Shown: positions 1-7,018, counted from the first letter of the stretch. The stretch is 7,436 nucleotides of DNA from Thermomonas sp. (GCA_024711415.1 JANJSW010000231.1:1-7436); one strand, 5' to 3'. Translations and numbers: made by a program. Notes: a model not told the origin generated them from the letters alone.

Positions 1-8
1 AACGCGCC

Positions 9-35
9 TCAAGAATCCGCGATCCCGGCCGATGA
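9..35 (+). promoter_or_regulatory. Putative sigma-28 (FliA) promoter for cheW
   Basis: A -35-like TCAA (9-12) followed by G is separated by exactly 15 nt from a -10-like GCCGATGA (28-35). The enterobacterial FliA consensus is TAAA, 15 nt, GCCGATAA, so each box has one mismatch. The expected transcript start near 42 would leave a leader of roughly 27 nt before the cheW ATG at 69. The same arrangement with the same spacer occurs before three other genes in this window, which makes chance less likely. The call is based on motif match and position only; no transcript data are available. Confidence 0.72.
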
Positions 36-68
36 CATGACTGCCCAAACCCTGAACCCGGATATTCC

Positions 69-584
69 ATGAATAGCCCCGCAGCGCCGCATTCCGCCAC
101 CAGCGCCTCCGCCAAGGCCGCTACCGCCGGCGAATTCCTCACCTTCACCCTCGGGCAGGAGGAATACGGGGTCGACATCCTGAAGGTGCAGGAGATCCGC
201 GGCTACGACGCGGTCACCCGCCTGCCGGACGCGCCGGAGTACATCAAGGGCGTCATCAACCTGCGCGGCACCATCGTGCCGGTGATCGACATGCGGGTGA
301 AGTTCCGCCTGGAAGCCAAGGTCGACGCGCTGACCGTGATGATCGTCCTCAACGTGGCCGACCGCGTGGTGGGGATGGTGGTGGACAGCGTCTCCGACGT
401 GGTGCAGCTGACCGCCGAGCAGATCCGCGCGATGCCCGAGGTGGGCACCGGCATCGACCGCCGCTTCCTGACCGGGATCGGCGCGCTGGACGAACGCATG
501 CTGATCCTGCTCGACATCGAGGGCCTGATGACCAGCACCGAAATGGGCCTGGTGGTCGACAACGCCGCCGCCCAGGCGGCCTGA
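69..584 (+). CDS. cheW: Chemotaxis coupling protein CheW
   Basis: CheW is the cytoplasmic adaptor that links methyl-accepting receptors to the histidine kinase CheA in chemosensory arrays. The 171-residue product is close to the usual CheW length. After an Ala/Ser-rich N-terminal extension of about 20 residues, the CheW/SH3-like fold starts at GEFLTF (21-26). It contains the family hallmark segment with [10 protein letters not shown] (58-67) and PVIDMR (71-76), including the conserved NLRG receptor/CheA-contact region at 64-67, and later [12 protein letters not shown] (100-111). The ATG at 69 is preceded by only a weak GGA (60-62). A FliA-type promoter sits at 9-35. MCP-1 lies 90 bp downstream in the same direction, with a strong hairpin between them, so read-through into MCP-1 is probably partial. 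It could be one of several CheW paralogues in the genome. The family call is secure. Confidence 0.96.
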   Translation: MNSPAAPHSATSASAKAATAGEFLTFTLGQEEYGVDILKVQEIRGYDAVTRLPDAPEYIKGVINLRGTIVPVIDMRVKFRLEAKVDALTVMIVLNVADRVVGMVVDSVSDVVQLTAEQIRAMPEVGTGIDRRFLTGIGALDERMLILLDIEGLMTSTEMGLVVDNAAAQAA

Positions 585-605
585 CCCCATCCGGCAGACG
601 CCACC

Positions 606-635
606 GCGCCCCGGCTGCACTGCCGGGGCGCCTTT
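606..635 (+). terminator. Intrinsic terminator or attenuator between cheW and MCP-1
   Basis: A perfect 10-bp GC-rich inverted repeat (GCGCCCCGGC at 606-615 and its complement at 622-631) encloses a 6-nt loop. It is followed by C and then only three T residues (633-635). It lies 21 bp after the cheW stop. The stem is strong but the U-tract is short, so it may terminate only part of the transcripts and set the cheW to MCP-1 ratio. No separate promoter for MCP-1 could be found after it. Confidence 0.65.
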
Positions 636-674
636 CCGCACCGCCTTCCGCCCCCTTCCCCGTTTTCGGCCCGC

Positions 675-2870
675 ATGAACCTCTTCCAGTCGCTGTCGAA
701 CAAGCTCGCCAACCTGTCGGTCCAGCGCAAGCTGATCCTGCTGACCCTGATCGCCGCGATCGGAATCATCACCGTGGCCGTCGTCGCGGCGCGCTTCCAG
801 TACCTGGACGTCTACAAGACCCGCAAGGTGGTGCTGGACATCCGCGTGCAGCTGGCCAACAGCGTGATCGACCATTACCGCGCACTGGAACAGAGTGGCC
901 AGCTTCCGCGGGCGCAGGCGCAGCAACAGGCGCTTGCCGCGCTGAGCACCATGCATACGGACGACAACGACAACTATTTCTACGTCCTCGACACCGGCAA
1001 CCGGATGCTGATGCATCCGCTGCGCAAGGACCTGATCGGGCAGGACCTGAAGGACTACCGCACCGACCACGGCGACCGCCTGTTCCATGACCAGCTGGAG
1101 TCCGTGCGCAAGGGCGACGGGTTCACCACCTACCACTGGGCCAAGCCCGGCCACGGTGACGAGCCGGTCCCGAAGATGGCGTACGCGCGACTGTACAAGC
1201 CCTGGAGCTGGGTGGTGGCCACCGGCGTCTACATGGATGACGTGCAGGCCCAGGCCTGGCGCTTCACCGGGATCATGACCCTGGCCGGCGGCCTTCTGGT
1301 GATCGTGCTGTTCAGTCTCGGGTGGATGATCGGCGACCGCATCGTCGGCCCGCTGCGCAAGGCCACGGCGGTGGCGAACGCGATTGCCCACGGCAAGCTG
1401 GACAACGTGGTCGCGCAGACCTCGCGCGACGAATGCGGCCAGCTGCTGGGCAGCATGCGCGGCATGCAGGACCGCATCCAGGCGGTGCTGGCGGCGCAGC
1501 GCGAGATGGGGCGCCAGCACGAAAGCGGCGTCATCAGCTACCGGATGGACGAGAACGCCTTCCCGGGCGAATACGGCGCGATGGTGGCGGGCACCAACCA
1601 GCTGGTCGCCAGCCACATCGGCGTGAAGATGCAGGTCATCGCGTTGGCCCAGCGCTACGCCATCGGCGACTTCAGCCAGGACATGCCGGTGCTGCCAGGC
1701 GAGAAGGCCGAGATCACCGAGACGATGGCGACCATCAAGCGCAACCTCGGCGCGATCAGCCAGAGCATCCGGCAGCTGGGCGACGCGGCCGCCAAGGGTG
1801 ATTTCAGCCTGCGCGGCGACGCCTCTGCCTACCAGTACGAATTCCGCGAGATCCTGCTCAGCCTGAACCGCCTGATGCAGACCACCGACCAGAACCTCGG
1901 CCAGATTTCCGGCCTGCTCCAGGCCATCGCCCGCGGCGATCTGACCGCGCGCATGCACGGGGATTTCCACGGCGTGTTCGCGCGCATGCGCGACGACGCC
2001 AACGCCACCGTGGCCCAGCTCACCGGGATCGTGTCCGGCATCCAGCAGGCCGCCGGCAACATCAATGCCGCCGCCAGCGAGATCGCCGCCGGCAACGACA
2101 ACCTGTCGAGCCGCACCGAGCAGCAGGCCGCCTCGCTGGAAGAGACTGCCGCCTCGATGGAGGAGCTCACCTCCACGGTGAAGCAGAACGCCGACAATGC
2201 CCGCCAGGCCAACCAGCTGGCACAGGGTGCGGCGCAGGTGGCGGCGCAGGGTGGCCAGGTGGTGGATCAGGTGGTGACCACCATGGGCGCGATCGAAGCC
2301 TCGTCGAAGAAGATCGCCGACATCATCAGCGTGATCGACGGCATCGCCTTCCAGACCAACATCCTGGCGCTGAACGCGGCGGTGGAAGCCGCCCGCGCCG
2401 GTGAGCAGGGCCGCGGCTTCGCGGTGGTGGCGGGCGAAGTGCGCGCGCTGGCGCAGCGCAGTGCCGGCGCGGCCAAGGAAATCAAGCAGCTGATCGAGGA
2501 GTCGGTGGACAAGGTCACCGACGGCTCGGCGCTGGTGCGCGAAGCGGGCAGCACCATGCACGAGATCGTGACCTCGGTGCAGCGCGTGACCGACATCATG
2601 GCCGACATCTCCGCGGCATCGCAGGAGCAGAGCTCGGGCATCGAACAGGTCAACCGCACGGTGACCCAGATGGACGAGACCACCCAGCAGAACGCAGCGC
2701 TGGTGGAAGAAGCGACCGCGGCGGCCCGCTCGATGGAAGACGAAGCGCGCCAGCTCAGCGCGGCAGTGGCGGTGTTCCGGCTGGAGGATGGCGGCGCGCG
2801 CACGCACGCCCACGCGCCGGTGACCGGGCTGGACGACGACGACGAGATCGCCGCATTCGACGCGGCTTGA
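675..2870 (+). CDS. Methyl-accepting chemotaxis protein with sCache sensor (MCP-1)
   Basis: A 731-residue transmembrane chemoreceptor that senses periplasmic ligands and controls CheA through CheW. TM1 is about residues 20-39. A periplasmic single-Cache (sCache_2-type) domain spans about 88-190, with NYFYVLD (100-106), MHPL (113-116), [14 protein letters not shown] (166-179) and GVYMDD (184-189). TM2 is about 198-220. A membrane-proximal HAMP follows, with its conserved Pro at 226, and five HAMP-like units repeat with glycines at 240, 285, 331, 375 and 421. The signalling domain has candidate methylation pairs E482/Q483, E489/E490, E496/E497 and E678/E679, and the hairpin tip lies around 554-582 ([17 protein letters not shown]). 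The C-terminus is an acidic tail with no NWETF-like pentapeptide. The ATG at 675 is the only plausible start in frame but has no Shine-Dalgarno; the upstream 20 nt are pyrimidine-rich. Ligand unknown; sCache_2 receptors often bind small organic acids, which is only suggestive here. Confidence 0.94.
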   Translation: MNLFQSLSNKLANLSVQRKLILLTLIAAIGIITVAVVAARFQYLDVYKTRKVVLDIRVQLANSVIDHYRALEQSGQLPRAQAQQQALAALSTMHTDDNDNYFYVLDTGNRMLMHPLRKDLIGQDLKDYRTDHGDRLFHDQLESVRKGDGFTTYHWAKPGHGDEPVPKMAYARLYKPWSWVVATGVYMDDVQAQAWRFTGIMTLAGGLLVIVLFSLGWMIGDRIVGPLRKATAVANAIAHGKLDNVVAQTSRDECGQLLGSMRGMQDRIQAVLAAQREMGRQHESGVISYRMDENAFPGEYGAMVAGTNQLVASHIGVKMQVIALAQRYAIGDFSQDMPVLPGEKAEITETMATIKRNLGAISQSIRQLGDAAAKGDFSLRGDASAYQYEFREILLSLNRLMQTTDQNLGQISGLLQAIARGDLTARMHGDFHGVFARMRDDANATVAQLTGIVSGIQQAAGNINAAASEIAAGNDNLSSRTEQQAASLEETAASMEELTSTVKQNADNARQANQLAQGAAQVAAQGGQVVDQVVTTMGAIEASSKKIADIISVIDGIAFQTNILALNAAVEAARAGEQGRGFAVVAGEVRALAQRSAGAAKEIKQLIEESVDKVTDGSALVREAGSTMHEIVTSVQRVTDIMADISAASQEQSSGIEQVNRTVTQMDETTQQNAALVEEATAAARSMEDEARQLSAAVAVFRLEDGGARTHAHAPVTGLDDDDEIAAFDAA

Positions 2871-3004
2871 ATCGCCGCCCAGCGGGACGCAACGCCCGGG
2901 CGCCGACCGCACCGGGCCGTGGCCCCGGCCGGCTGCGGACTCCGGCAGTGGCCGCCGCGTAGCGAGCGACGCCCGGCCCGCGGCACGACGGGCACTTCCC
3001 GCAC

Positions 3005-3031
3005 TCAAGAATCGCCGGCCGCAGCCGTAGC
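3005..3031 (+). promoter_or_regulatory. Putative sigma-28 promoter for the porin/MCP-2 unit
   Basis: TCAA (3005-3008) followed by G lies 15 nt before GCCGTAGC (3024-3031). The -35 side is embedded in CTCAAGAATC (3004-3013), a 10-mer identical to the one at 8-17 before cheW. The -10 keeps only the GCCG half of the GCCGATAA consensus, so this is the weakest of the four candidates. It would give a leader of about 60 nt before the ATG at 3101. Support comes mainly from shared -35 sequence, shared spacing and position at the head of an operon. Confidence 0.5.
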
Positions 3032-3091
3032 AGAAAAAGCGCCCCGCCGTTTCGCACGGACGGGCCATCGGTTGTACCCGCAAGATCTCCC

Positions 3092-3095
3092 GGAG
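3092..3095 (+). promoter_or_regulatory. Shine-Dalgarno deciding the porin start
   Basis: GGAG at 3092-3095 lies 5 nt before the ATG at 3101. The alternative in-frame GTG at 3095 overlaps this GGAG and would have no site of its own, so ATG 3101 is chosen. Confidence 0.7.
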
Positions 3096-3100
3096 TGCCA

Positions 3101-4195
3101 ATGCGCCGTTCCCTGCCAGCTCTTCCCGTCGCCGCGCTTGCGGCTGTCGCCTGCGCCGTGCCCGCCGCCGCGGCCGAGCTGCCGTTCGACATCGCGCCCA
3201 TCGCCAACGTGCAGTACGAATGGACGCGGGTGGATTCTGACCTCGGCCCGCTGCAGACCGAGGACGGCTTCCGCCGCGCCCGACTTGGCTTCCGGCTGAA
3301 GGGCGACAACAAGCGCTGGCAGGTGGTGGTGGACCACGATTTCGCCGACAGGACGCCGCCGGATGCCTACCTCGAACTGACCCCGGGCGAAGGGCACTCC
3401 TTCCGCCTCGGCCAGTTCAAGCAACCGTTCGCGCTGGAAGACGCGATTGCCGACAAGCAGACCGCCTTCCTCGAGGCGTCCCCGGTGGGCGCCTTCGTGA
3501 TCAGCCGCCGGATCGGCGCGGAATACGCGCGCTGGGGCAAGCGCGGCACGTTCATCGCCGCCCTGTTCGGTCATCGCCTCGACGGCACCAGCGATTCGCC
3601 GGGTGCCAGCATGCGCGGCACCTGGCTGCTGCGCTCGGGCAAGGAAGAAAGCGCCCACGTCGGCCTGAGCCTGGCCAGCGAATCGCCGCGCAGCCACAGC
3701 GCCAGCTACAGCCTCAACGCCGGCAGCGTGCTCAGCGACCTGCGGGTGGCATCCACCGGCAGCATCACCGGCGTGGACCGGATCGACCGCGCCGCGATCG
3801 AGGGCCTGTGGGTACGCGGGGCCTGGTCGCTGCAGGCCGAGTCGGCGAAGGTGTTCCTGCGCCGCGATGCCGGCGACGTCAACGGCGATGCCGCCAGCAT
3901 GCAGCTGACCTTCTCGCCCACCGGCGATGGCCGCAGCTACAAGCGCGGCGTGGCCACCGCGCCCTCGCCCAAGGGCCACGTGGGCTGGGAACTGGCGCTG
4001 CGCTACAGCGTGATGGACCTCAACGACGGCCCGGCCATGCGCGGCGGCCGCGCCGACAGCTGGGGCCTGGCCGCCACCTGCTACCCGCACCCGAACATGC
4101 GGGTGATCGCCAACCTCCTGCAATACGACAGCAGCCGCCGCGGCATCGCCAACGATCCACTGACCGTTGGCCTGCGCGTGCAGTTCACCTACTGA
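3101..4195 (+). CDS. Outer-membrane porin, phosphate/polyphosphate-selective O/P family
   Basis: The 364-residue product begins with a clear signal peptide: Arg-Arg at 2-3, a hydrophobic Ala/Val/Leu core, and likely cleavage after Ala25 (AAA before ELPF). The mature part resembles the OprP/OprO porin family (Porin_O_P). It has an early barrel segment with [10 protein letters not shown], alternating strands such as [10 protein letters not shown], the family-like stretch [13 protein letters not shown] followed by FLEASP and a [10 protein letters not shown] segment, and a typical barrel end RVQFTY with a terminal aromatic residue. It is somewhat shorter than OprP (mature about 410 residues), so loops may be reduced. 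It would form a channel in the outer membrane; phosphate or polyphosphate selectivity is not established by the sequence. It sits 13 bp upstream of MCP-2 in what looks like a two-gene unit behind a FliA-type promoter. That is an unusual neighbour for a porin and suggests a role in delivering a ligand to a receptor. Its start is set by GGAG at 3092-3095. Confidence 0.8.
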   Translation: MRRSLPALPVAALAAVACAVPAAAAELPFDIAPIANVQYEWTRVDSDLGPLQTEDGFRRARLGFRLKGDNKRWQVVVDHDFADRTPPDAYLELTPGEGHSFRLGQFKQPFALEDAIADKQTAFLEASPVGAFVISRRIGAEYARWGKRGTFIAALFGHRLDGTSDSPGASMRGTWLLRSGKEESAHVGLSLASESPRSHSASYSLNAGSVLSDLRVASTGSITGVDRIDRAAIEGLWVRGAWSLQAESAKVFLRRDAGDVNGDAASMQLTFSPTGDGRSYKRGVATAPSPKGHVGWELALRYSVMDLNDGPAMRGGRADSWGLAATCYPHPNMRVIANLLQYDSSRRGIANDPLTVGLRVQFTY

Positions 4196-4197
4196 CC

Positions 4198-4202
4198 GGG
4201 GA
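4198..4202 (+). promoter_or_regulatory. Shine-Dalgarno of MCP-2
   Basis: GGGGA at 4198-4202 stands 6 nt before ATG 4209. It favours this start over an in-frame ATG at 4167, which lies inside the porin gene and would add 14 residues atypical of the family. Confidence 0.75.
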
Positions 4203-4208
4203 TCCGCC

Positions 4209-6284
4209 ATGCTCCAGAACCTCACCATCGGCAAGCGCCTCGCCATCGGGTTTTCCGCGCTGGCGGTCCTGATCCTCATCACCGGCGCGTTTTCCGCCCT
4301 GCGCATGGGCAACACCCAGCGCATGGTGCAGAAGGTCACCGACGAGTCGGTGCCGGCGATCCGCGACCTCGGTCGGCTGGCGACGATGCTGGCCGAATAC
4401 CGGGTCAGCGAACGCGGCCTGGTGTCCAGCGCCGACGACCCGGCCAAGCGCGAGGAATACGCCGGCGAACTGGCGGAAGGCAGCAAGGCCTTCTTCGCCC
4501 TCGCCAAGACGTACGAATCGAAGATCAGCGACACCCGCGATCGCGCGCTGTACAAGGAGACCATGGCGCGGGCCAACCGCTACTTCGACAACAGCCGCAA
4601 GCTGGTCGCGGCGCTGGCGGTGGGCGACATGACCCCGGCCAAGGGCGCCGCCGACCTGCGCCAGGCTACCGCCGACCAGCTGGGCAGCCTGCTGGACTAC
4701 AACATGCAGCGCCTCGACCAGGCGGTGGATGCACAGCAGCGCAGCTACCGGCTCAGCCTGCTGGCCATCGCGGTGCTGCTGGTGGTGGCGCTGGTGCTGG
4801 CCACGATCGGCGCCATCGGCATCAGCCGTTCCATCGTGCGCCCGCTGCGCGAGGTGGTCGGGGTGGCCAACGCCGTTTCCCAAGGCAACCTCGACGGCCG
4901 CATCGCCTGCAACGACGGCAGCGAGATCGGCGACCTGGCCCGCGCCATGCGCGGCATGGTGACCACGCTGGGCCACTTCGCCACCGCCCAGTCGCAGCTC
5001 GAGCAGCAGCACGAAGCCGGCAACATCGACTTCCAGATGGACGCCGCGCGTTTCCCCGGCGCATACGGGCGCATGGCAGAAGGCATCAATTCGGTGGTGG
5101 CCGCGCACGTCCACGTCAAGATGAACGCGATCCGGATCGTGGCCCAGTACGCCCGCGGCGACCTGGCCGAGGACATCGAACGCTACCCCGGCCAGAAGGC
5201 GCGCGTGACCGAAGCGGTGGACGCGGTCAAGGCCGGCATGCTGGCGATCAATGCCGAGATCAAGACGCTGGTGGAGGCCGCGGTGGCCGGCGATTTCGGC
5301 AAGCGCGGCAACGCCCGCCGCTTCGAGTTCGTCTATGCGGAACTGATCGAGGCCCTGAACAACCTGATGGCCACCGCCGACCACGGCCTGTCCGAAGTCG
5401 GCGAAGTGCTGTCTGCAGTGGCCGATGGCGACCTGACCCGGCGCATCGACACCCGCCTGCCCGGCCGCTTCGGCGAGCTGGCCAGCGACACCAACCGCAC
5501 CGTCGAGCACCTCACCGGCATCGTCGGCCAGATCCGCACCGGCAGCGAATCGATCAACGCCTCGGCGCACGAGATCGCCCGCGGCAACGAGGACCTGTCG
5601 CGCCGCACCGAGCAGCAGGCGGCGGCGCTGGAGGAAACCGCTTCGTCGATGGAGGAACTGACCTCCACGGTCAGGCAGAACGCCGACAACGCCCGCCAGG
5701 CCAGCCAGCTCGCGCACGGCGCCGCCGGGGTGGCGGAGCGCGGCGGCGAGGTGGTCGGCCAGGTGGTGCAGACCATGAGCGGCATCACCGCGTCCTCGCA
5801 CCGGATTGCCGACATCATCGGCGTGATCGACGGCATCGCCTTCCAGACCAACATCCTCGCCCTGAACGCGGCGGTGGAAGCCGCGCGCGCCGGCGAACAG
5901 GGCCGCGGCTTCGCGGTGGTCGCCGCGGAAGTGCGCACGCTGGCGCAGCGCAGCGCCGGCGCGGCCAAGGAAATCAAGCAGCTGATTACCGATTCGGTAT
6001 CGCAGGTGGAAACCGGCAGCGCGCTGGTGGATCAGGCCGGCCGCACCATGGGCGAGATCGTCGACAGCGTGAAGCGCGTCACCGACATCATGGCCGACAT
6101 TTCCGCAGCTTCGCAGGAACAGAGCGCCGGCATCGAGCAGGTCAACCAGGCCATCACCCAGATGGACGAAGGCACCCAGCAGAATGCCGCGCTGGTCGAG
6201 GAAGCGTTCGCTGCGGCGCAGAGCATGGAGCACCAGGCCAACGAGCTGGTGGGTCTGGTCGCCGCGTTCAACACCCGCCGCTAA
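4209..6284 (+). CDS. Methyl-accepting chemotaxis protein with four-helix-bundle sensor (MCP-2)
   Basis: A 691-residue chemoreceptor. The N-terminus [15 protein letters not shown] and TM1 (about 11-30) are typical of receptors with a 4HB_MCP sensor. The periplasmic part (about 31-181) is predicted all-helical and has no Cache motifs. TM2 is about 182-206, and the HAMP proline is P212. Five HAMP-like units follow with glycines at 226, 271, 317, 361 and 407. The signalling domain has candidate methylation pairs E468/Q469, E475/E476, E482/E483 and E664/E665, and a hairpin tip around 540-568. From the first HAMP to the last methylation site every landmark is exactly 14 residues earlier than in MCP-1, so the cytoplasmic halves are colinear with no net indel at any landmark. 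The protein ends shortly after the last helix (FNTRR), lacking the acidic tail of MCP-1 and any CheR-tethering pentapeptide. It lies 13 bp after the porin stop with its own strong ribosome site, so co-transcription is very likely. Ligand unknown. Confidence 0.95.
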   Translation: MLQNLTIGKRLAIGFSALAVLILITGAFSALRMGNTQRMVQKVTDESVPAIRDLGRLATMLAEYRVSERGLVSSADDPAKREEYAGELAEGSKAFFALAKTYESKISDTRDRALYKETMARANRYFDNSRKLVAALAVGDMTPAKGAADLRQATADQLGSLLDYNMQRLDQAVDAQQRSYRLSLLAIAVLLVVALVLATIGAIGISRSIVRPLREVVGVANAVSQGNLDGRIACNDGSEIGDLARAMRGMVTTLGHFATAQSQLEQQHEAGNIDFQMDAARFPGAYGRMAEGINSVVAAHVHVKMNAIRIVAQYARGDLAEDIERYPGQKARVTEAVDAVKAGMLAINAEIKTLVEAAVAGDFGKRGNARRFEFVYAELIEALNNLMATADHGLSEVGEVLSAVADGDLTRRIDTRLPGRFGELASDTNRTVEHLTGIVGQIRTGSESINASAHEIARGNEDLSRRTEQQAAALEETASSMEELTSTVRQNADNARQASQLAHGAAGVAERGGEVVGQVVQTMSGITASSHRIADIIGVIDGIAFQTNILALNAAVEAARAGEQGRGFAVVAAEVRTLAQRSAGAAKEIKQLITDSVSQVETGSALVDQAGRTMGEIVDSVKRVTDIMADISAASQEQSAGIEQVNQAITQMDEGTQQNAALVEEAFAAAQSMEHQANELVGLVAAFNTRR

Positions 6285-6292
6285 CGACGCTG

Positions 6293-6320
6293 CCCTCTCC
6301 CCGCACGCGGGGGGAGAGGG
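6293..6320 (+). terminator. Hairpin downstream of MCP-2 (terminator-like, possible dispersed repeat)
   Basis: CCCTCTCCCC (6293-6302) pairs perfectly with GGGGAGAGGG (6311-6320) around an 8-nt loop, beginning 9 nt after the MCP-2 stop. There is no T-run after the stem, so it is not a textbook intrinsic terminator. CCCTCTCCCC/GGGGAGAGGG stems are, from general knowledge, common intergenic repeats in Xanthomonadaceae genomes. It may act as a 3'-end stabiliser or partial terminator. Confidence 0.6.
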
Positions 6321-6405
6321 TGCGGTATCCGGTCGCCGCCGACGCTGCGTCCACGACCTTCCCCGCACGCCGGGAGCCGGTGCCCGCCGGCAGCAGCCGG
6401 ACACG

Positions 6406-6435
6406 AAAAAGAACGCGCCGGCAGCCGGCGCGTTC
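6406..6435 (-). terminator. Intrinsic terminator of the TonB-like gene
   Basis: A 10-bp perfect inverted repeat (6411-6420 with 6426-6435, loop of 5 nt) contains GAACGCGCCG and its complement. Read on the minus strand it is followed by TTTTT (complement of the A-run at 6406-6410). It lies 42 nt past the stop of the minus-strand gene and faces the hairpin of MCP-2 from the other side, so the two units converge here. Confidence 0.85.
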
Positions 6436-6449
6436 CCGTGCAAACCTGG

Positions 6450-6468
6450 CCGCCGGCTCAGCCGGCGG
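6450..6468. repeat. Near-perfect palindrome in the TonB-like gene 3' region
   Basis: CCGCCGGCT (6450-6458) and AGCCGGCGG (6460-6468) are perfect complements around one central base. Allowing a loop, this gives a 7-bp stem with 5 nt. It sits between the stop of the minus-strand gene and its terminator, with no T-run of its own. It may stabilise the 3' end or be incidental in GC-rich DNA. Confidence 0.4.
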
Positions 6469-6477
6469 TGGAATGGC

Positions 6478-6792
6478 TCAGAGCTTGAACTCGAGCTTCA
6501 CCTTGCCGCGGCTCTCGCCGGGGGCGAATTCCCACTGCTTGACCGCCTTCACCGCGGCGGCCACGAACACGCGGCCCGGCTTGGCGTCGACCACCGAGAC
6601 CTCGGCGACCTTGCCATCCGGCCCCACGCTGTATTCCACCTCGACATAGCCGGTGGTGCCGGAGCGCGCGGCGTCGGCGGGATAGACGGGATCGACCCGC
6701 TTGATCGGGTTGCCCGCCAGCACCGGCAGGGACAGGGCCATCGCGCCGGCGAAGATCGCCGCATTCAGGATCCGATGGAAGGGTCGGGACAT
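6478..6792 (-). CDS. Small secreted TonB C-terminal-domain protein
   Basis: The 104-residue product has an N-terminal Arg-containing, then hydrophobic segment (about residues 7-26, LPVLAG) that looks like a signal peptide with likely cleavage after Ala26, or less likely an uncleaved anchor. Residues about 35-104 match the TonB C-terminal domain pattern: DPVYPADAARSG, GYVEVEYSVGPDGKV, a FVAAAVKAVKQWEFAP segment, and a final short strand KVKLEFKL. In full-length TonB this domain contacts outer-membrane transporters and is driven by ExbB/ExbD through an anchored helix and a Pro-rich linker. Here the linker is absent, so energy transduction is doubtful and a periplasmic binding or scaffold role is possible. 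ATG 6792 is supported by GGAG at 6801-6804 (minus strand). A longer in-frame extension to 7224 is rejected as shadow. A FliA-type promoter at 6840-6866 and a strong terminator bracket it as a single-gene unit. Confidence 0.82.
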   Translation of the reverse strand: MSRPFHRILNAAIFAGAMALSLPVLAGNPIKRVDPVYPADAARSGTTGYVEVEYSVGPDGKVAEVSVVDAKPGRVFVAAAVKAVKQWEFAPGESRGKVKLEFKL

Positions 6793-6800
6793 GGCAGGAA

Positions 6801-6804
6801 CTCC
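6801..6804 (-). promoter_or_regulatory. Shine-Dalgarno of the TonB-like gene
   Basis: On the minus strand GGAG lies 8 nt before the ATG at 6792. It decides this start against upstream in-frame starts, which would run through the promoter region and lack a recognisable protein sequence. Confidence 0.7.
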
Positions 6805-6839
6805 GTAGGGGTATGCAGGCGCGTATGCGCTCGACATCC

Positions 6840-6866
6840 ACATCGGCCGCCGCCGGCGGGACTTGA
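6840..6866 (-). promoter_or_regulatory. Putative sigma-28 promoter for the TonB-like gene
   Basis: Read on the minus strand, TCAA (6866-6863) followed by G precedes, by exactly 15 nt, GCCGATGT (6847-6840). The -35 has one mismatch to TAAA and the -10 two to GCCGATAA. The predicted start near 6833 gives a leader of about 40 nt containing the GGAG. It is divergent from the promoter at 6949-6975. Confidence 0.7.
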
Positions 6867-6948
6867 GGGCGCTGCCCGGCAGGATTCCCCGGACTGCGAT
6901 GTCGATCACGGTTGCAGGTGTTTGGCTCCGCCGCCGGCAAGCAATCGT

Positions 6949-6975
6949 TAAAGATTCCACGATGCGGGCCGATGC
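6949..6975 (+). promoter_or_regulatory. Putative sigma-28 promoter for MCP-3
   Basis: TAAA (6949-6952, a perfect -35 core, followed by G) is 15 nt from GCCGATGC (6968-6975), whose first six bases match the consensus GCCGATAA. This is the best match of the four candidates. The predicted start near 6982 leaves a leader of about 36 nt with an AGGGG ribosome site before ATG 7019. Confidence 0.78.
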
Positions 6976-7018
6976 CGGCTTTGACCAAACCTTCGATTGC
7001 GCTCCCAGGGGCCCTACC

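Noticed and set aside
1..72. Frame 1 is open from the left edge to TGA at 70-72, overlapping the cheW ATG (ATGA), as if a gene ended there.
   Set aside because: Its third codon positions are less GC-rich than in the real genes, the peptide is unrecognisable, and a FliA-type promoter lies within it. It could be intergenic; only upstream sequence would decide.
2871..3004. GC-rich inverted repeats after MCP-1 (e.g. CGCCCGGGCG and a GGCC-GT-GGCC core).
   Set aside because: Stems are short or mismatched and no T-run follows; expected by chance at this base composition.
3095..3100. GTG at 3095 as the porin start.
   Set aside because: It overlaps the GGAG that serves the ATG at 3101, leaving it no ribosome site of its own.
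9..3101. A 1030-codon open frame on the minus strand opposite cheW and MCP-1.
   Set aside because: It mirrors the codon structure of well-identified plus-strand genes in GC-rich DNA, is His/Gly/Arg-rich, and resembles no family.
4167..4208. An upstream ATG extending MCP-2 by 14 residues.
   Set aside because: It lies within the porin gene, lacks a ribosome site, and the family N-terminus begins at ATG 4209, which has GGGGA.
4185..6443. A 752-codon open frame on the minus strand opposite MCP-2.
   Set aside because: Same shadow effect as over MCP-1; the two antisense frames look alike only because the two MCPs are paralogues.
6811..6828. Direct repeat GTATGC at 6811-6816 and 6823-6828 in the leader of the TonB-like gene.
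   Set aside because: Only 6 nt and two copies; no reason to think it is an operator.
6184..6951. A 255-codon plus-strand frame running across the end of MCP-2, the terminators and the antisense of the TonB-like gene.
   Set aside because: It spans two hairpins and is low-complexity; the minus-strand TonB-C protein explains the coding signal.
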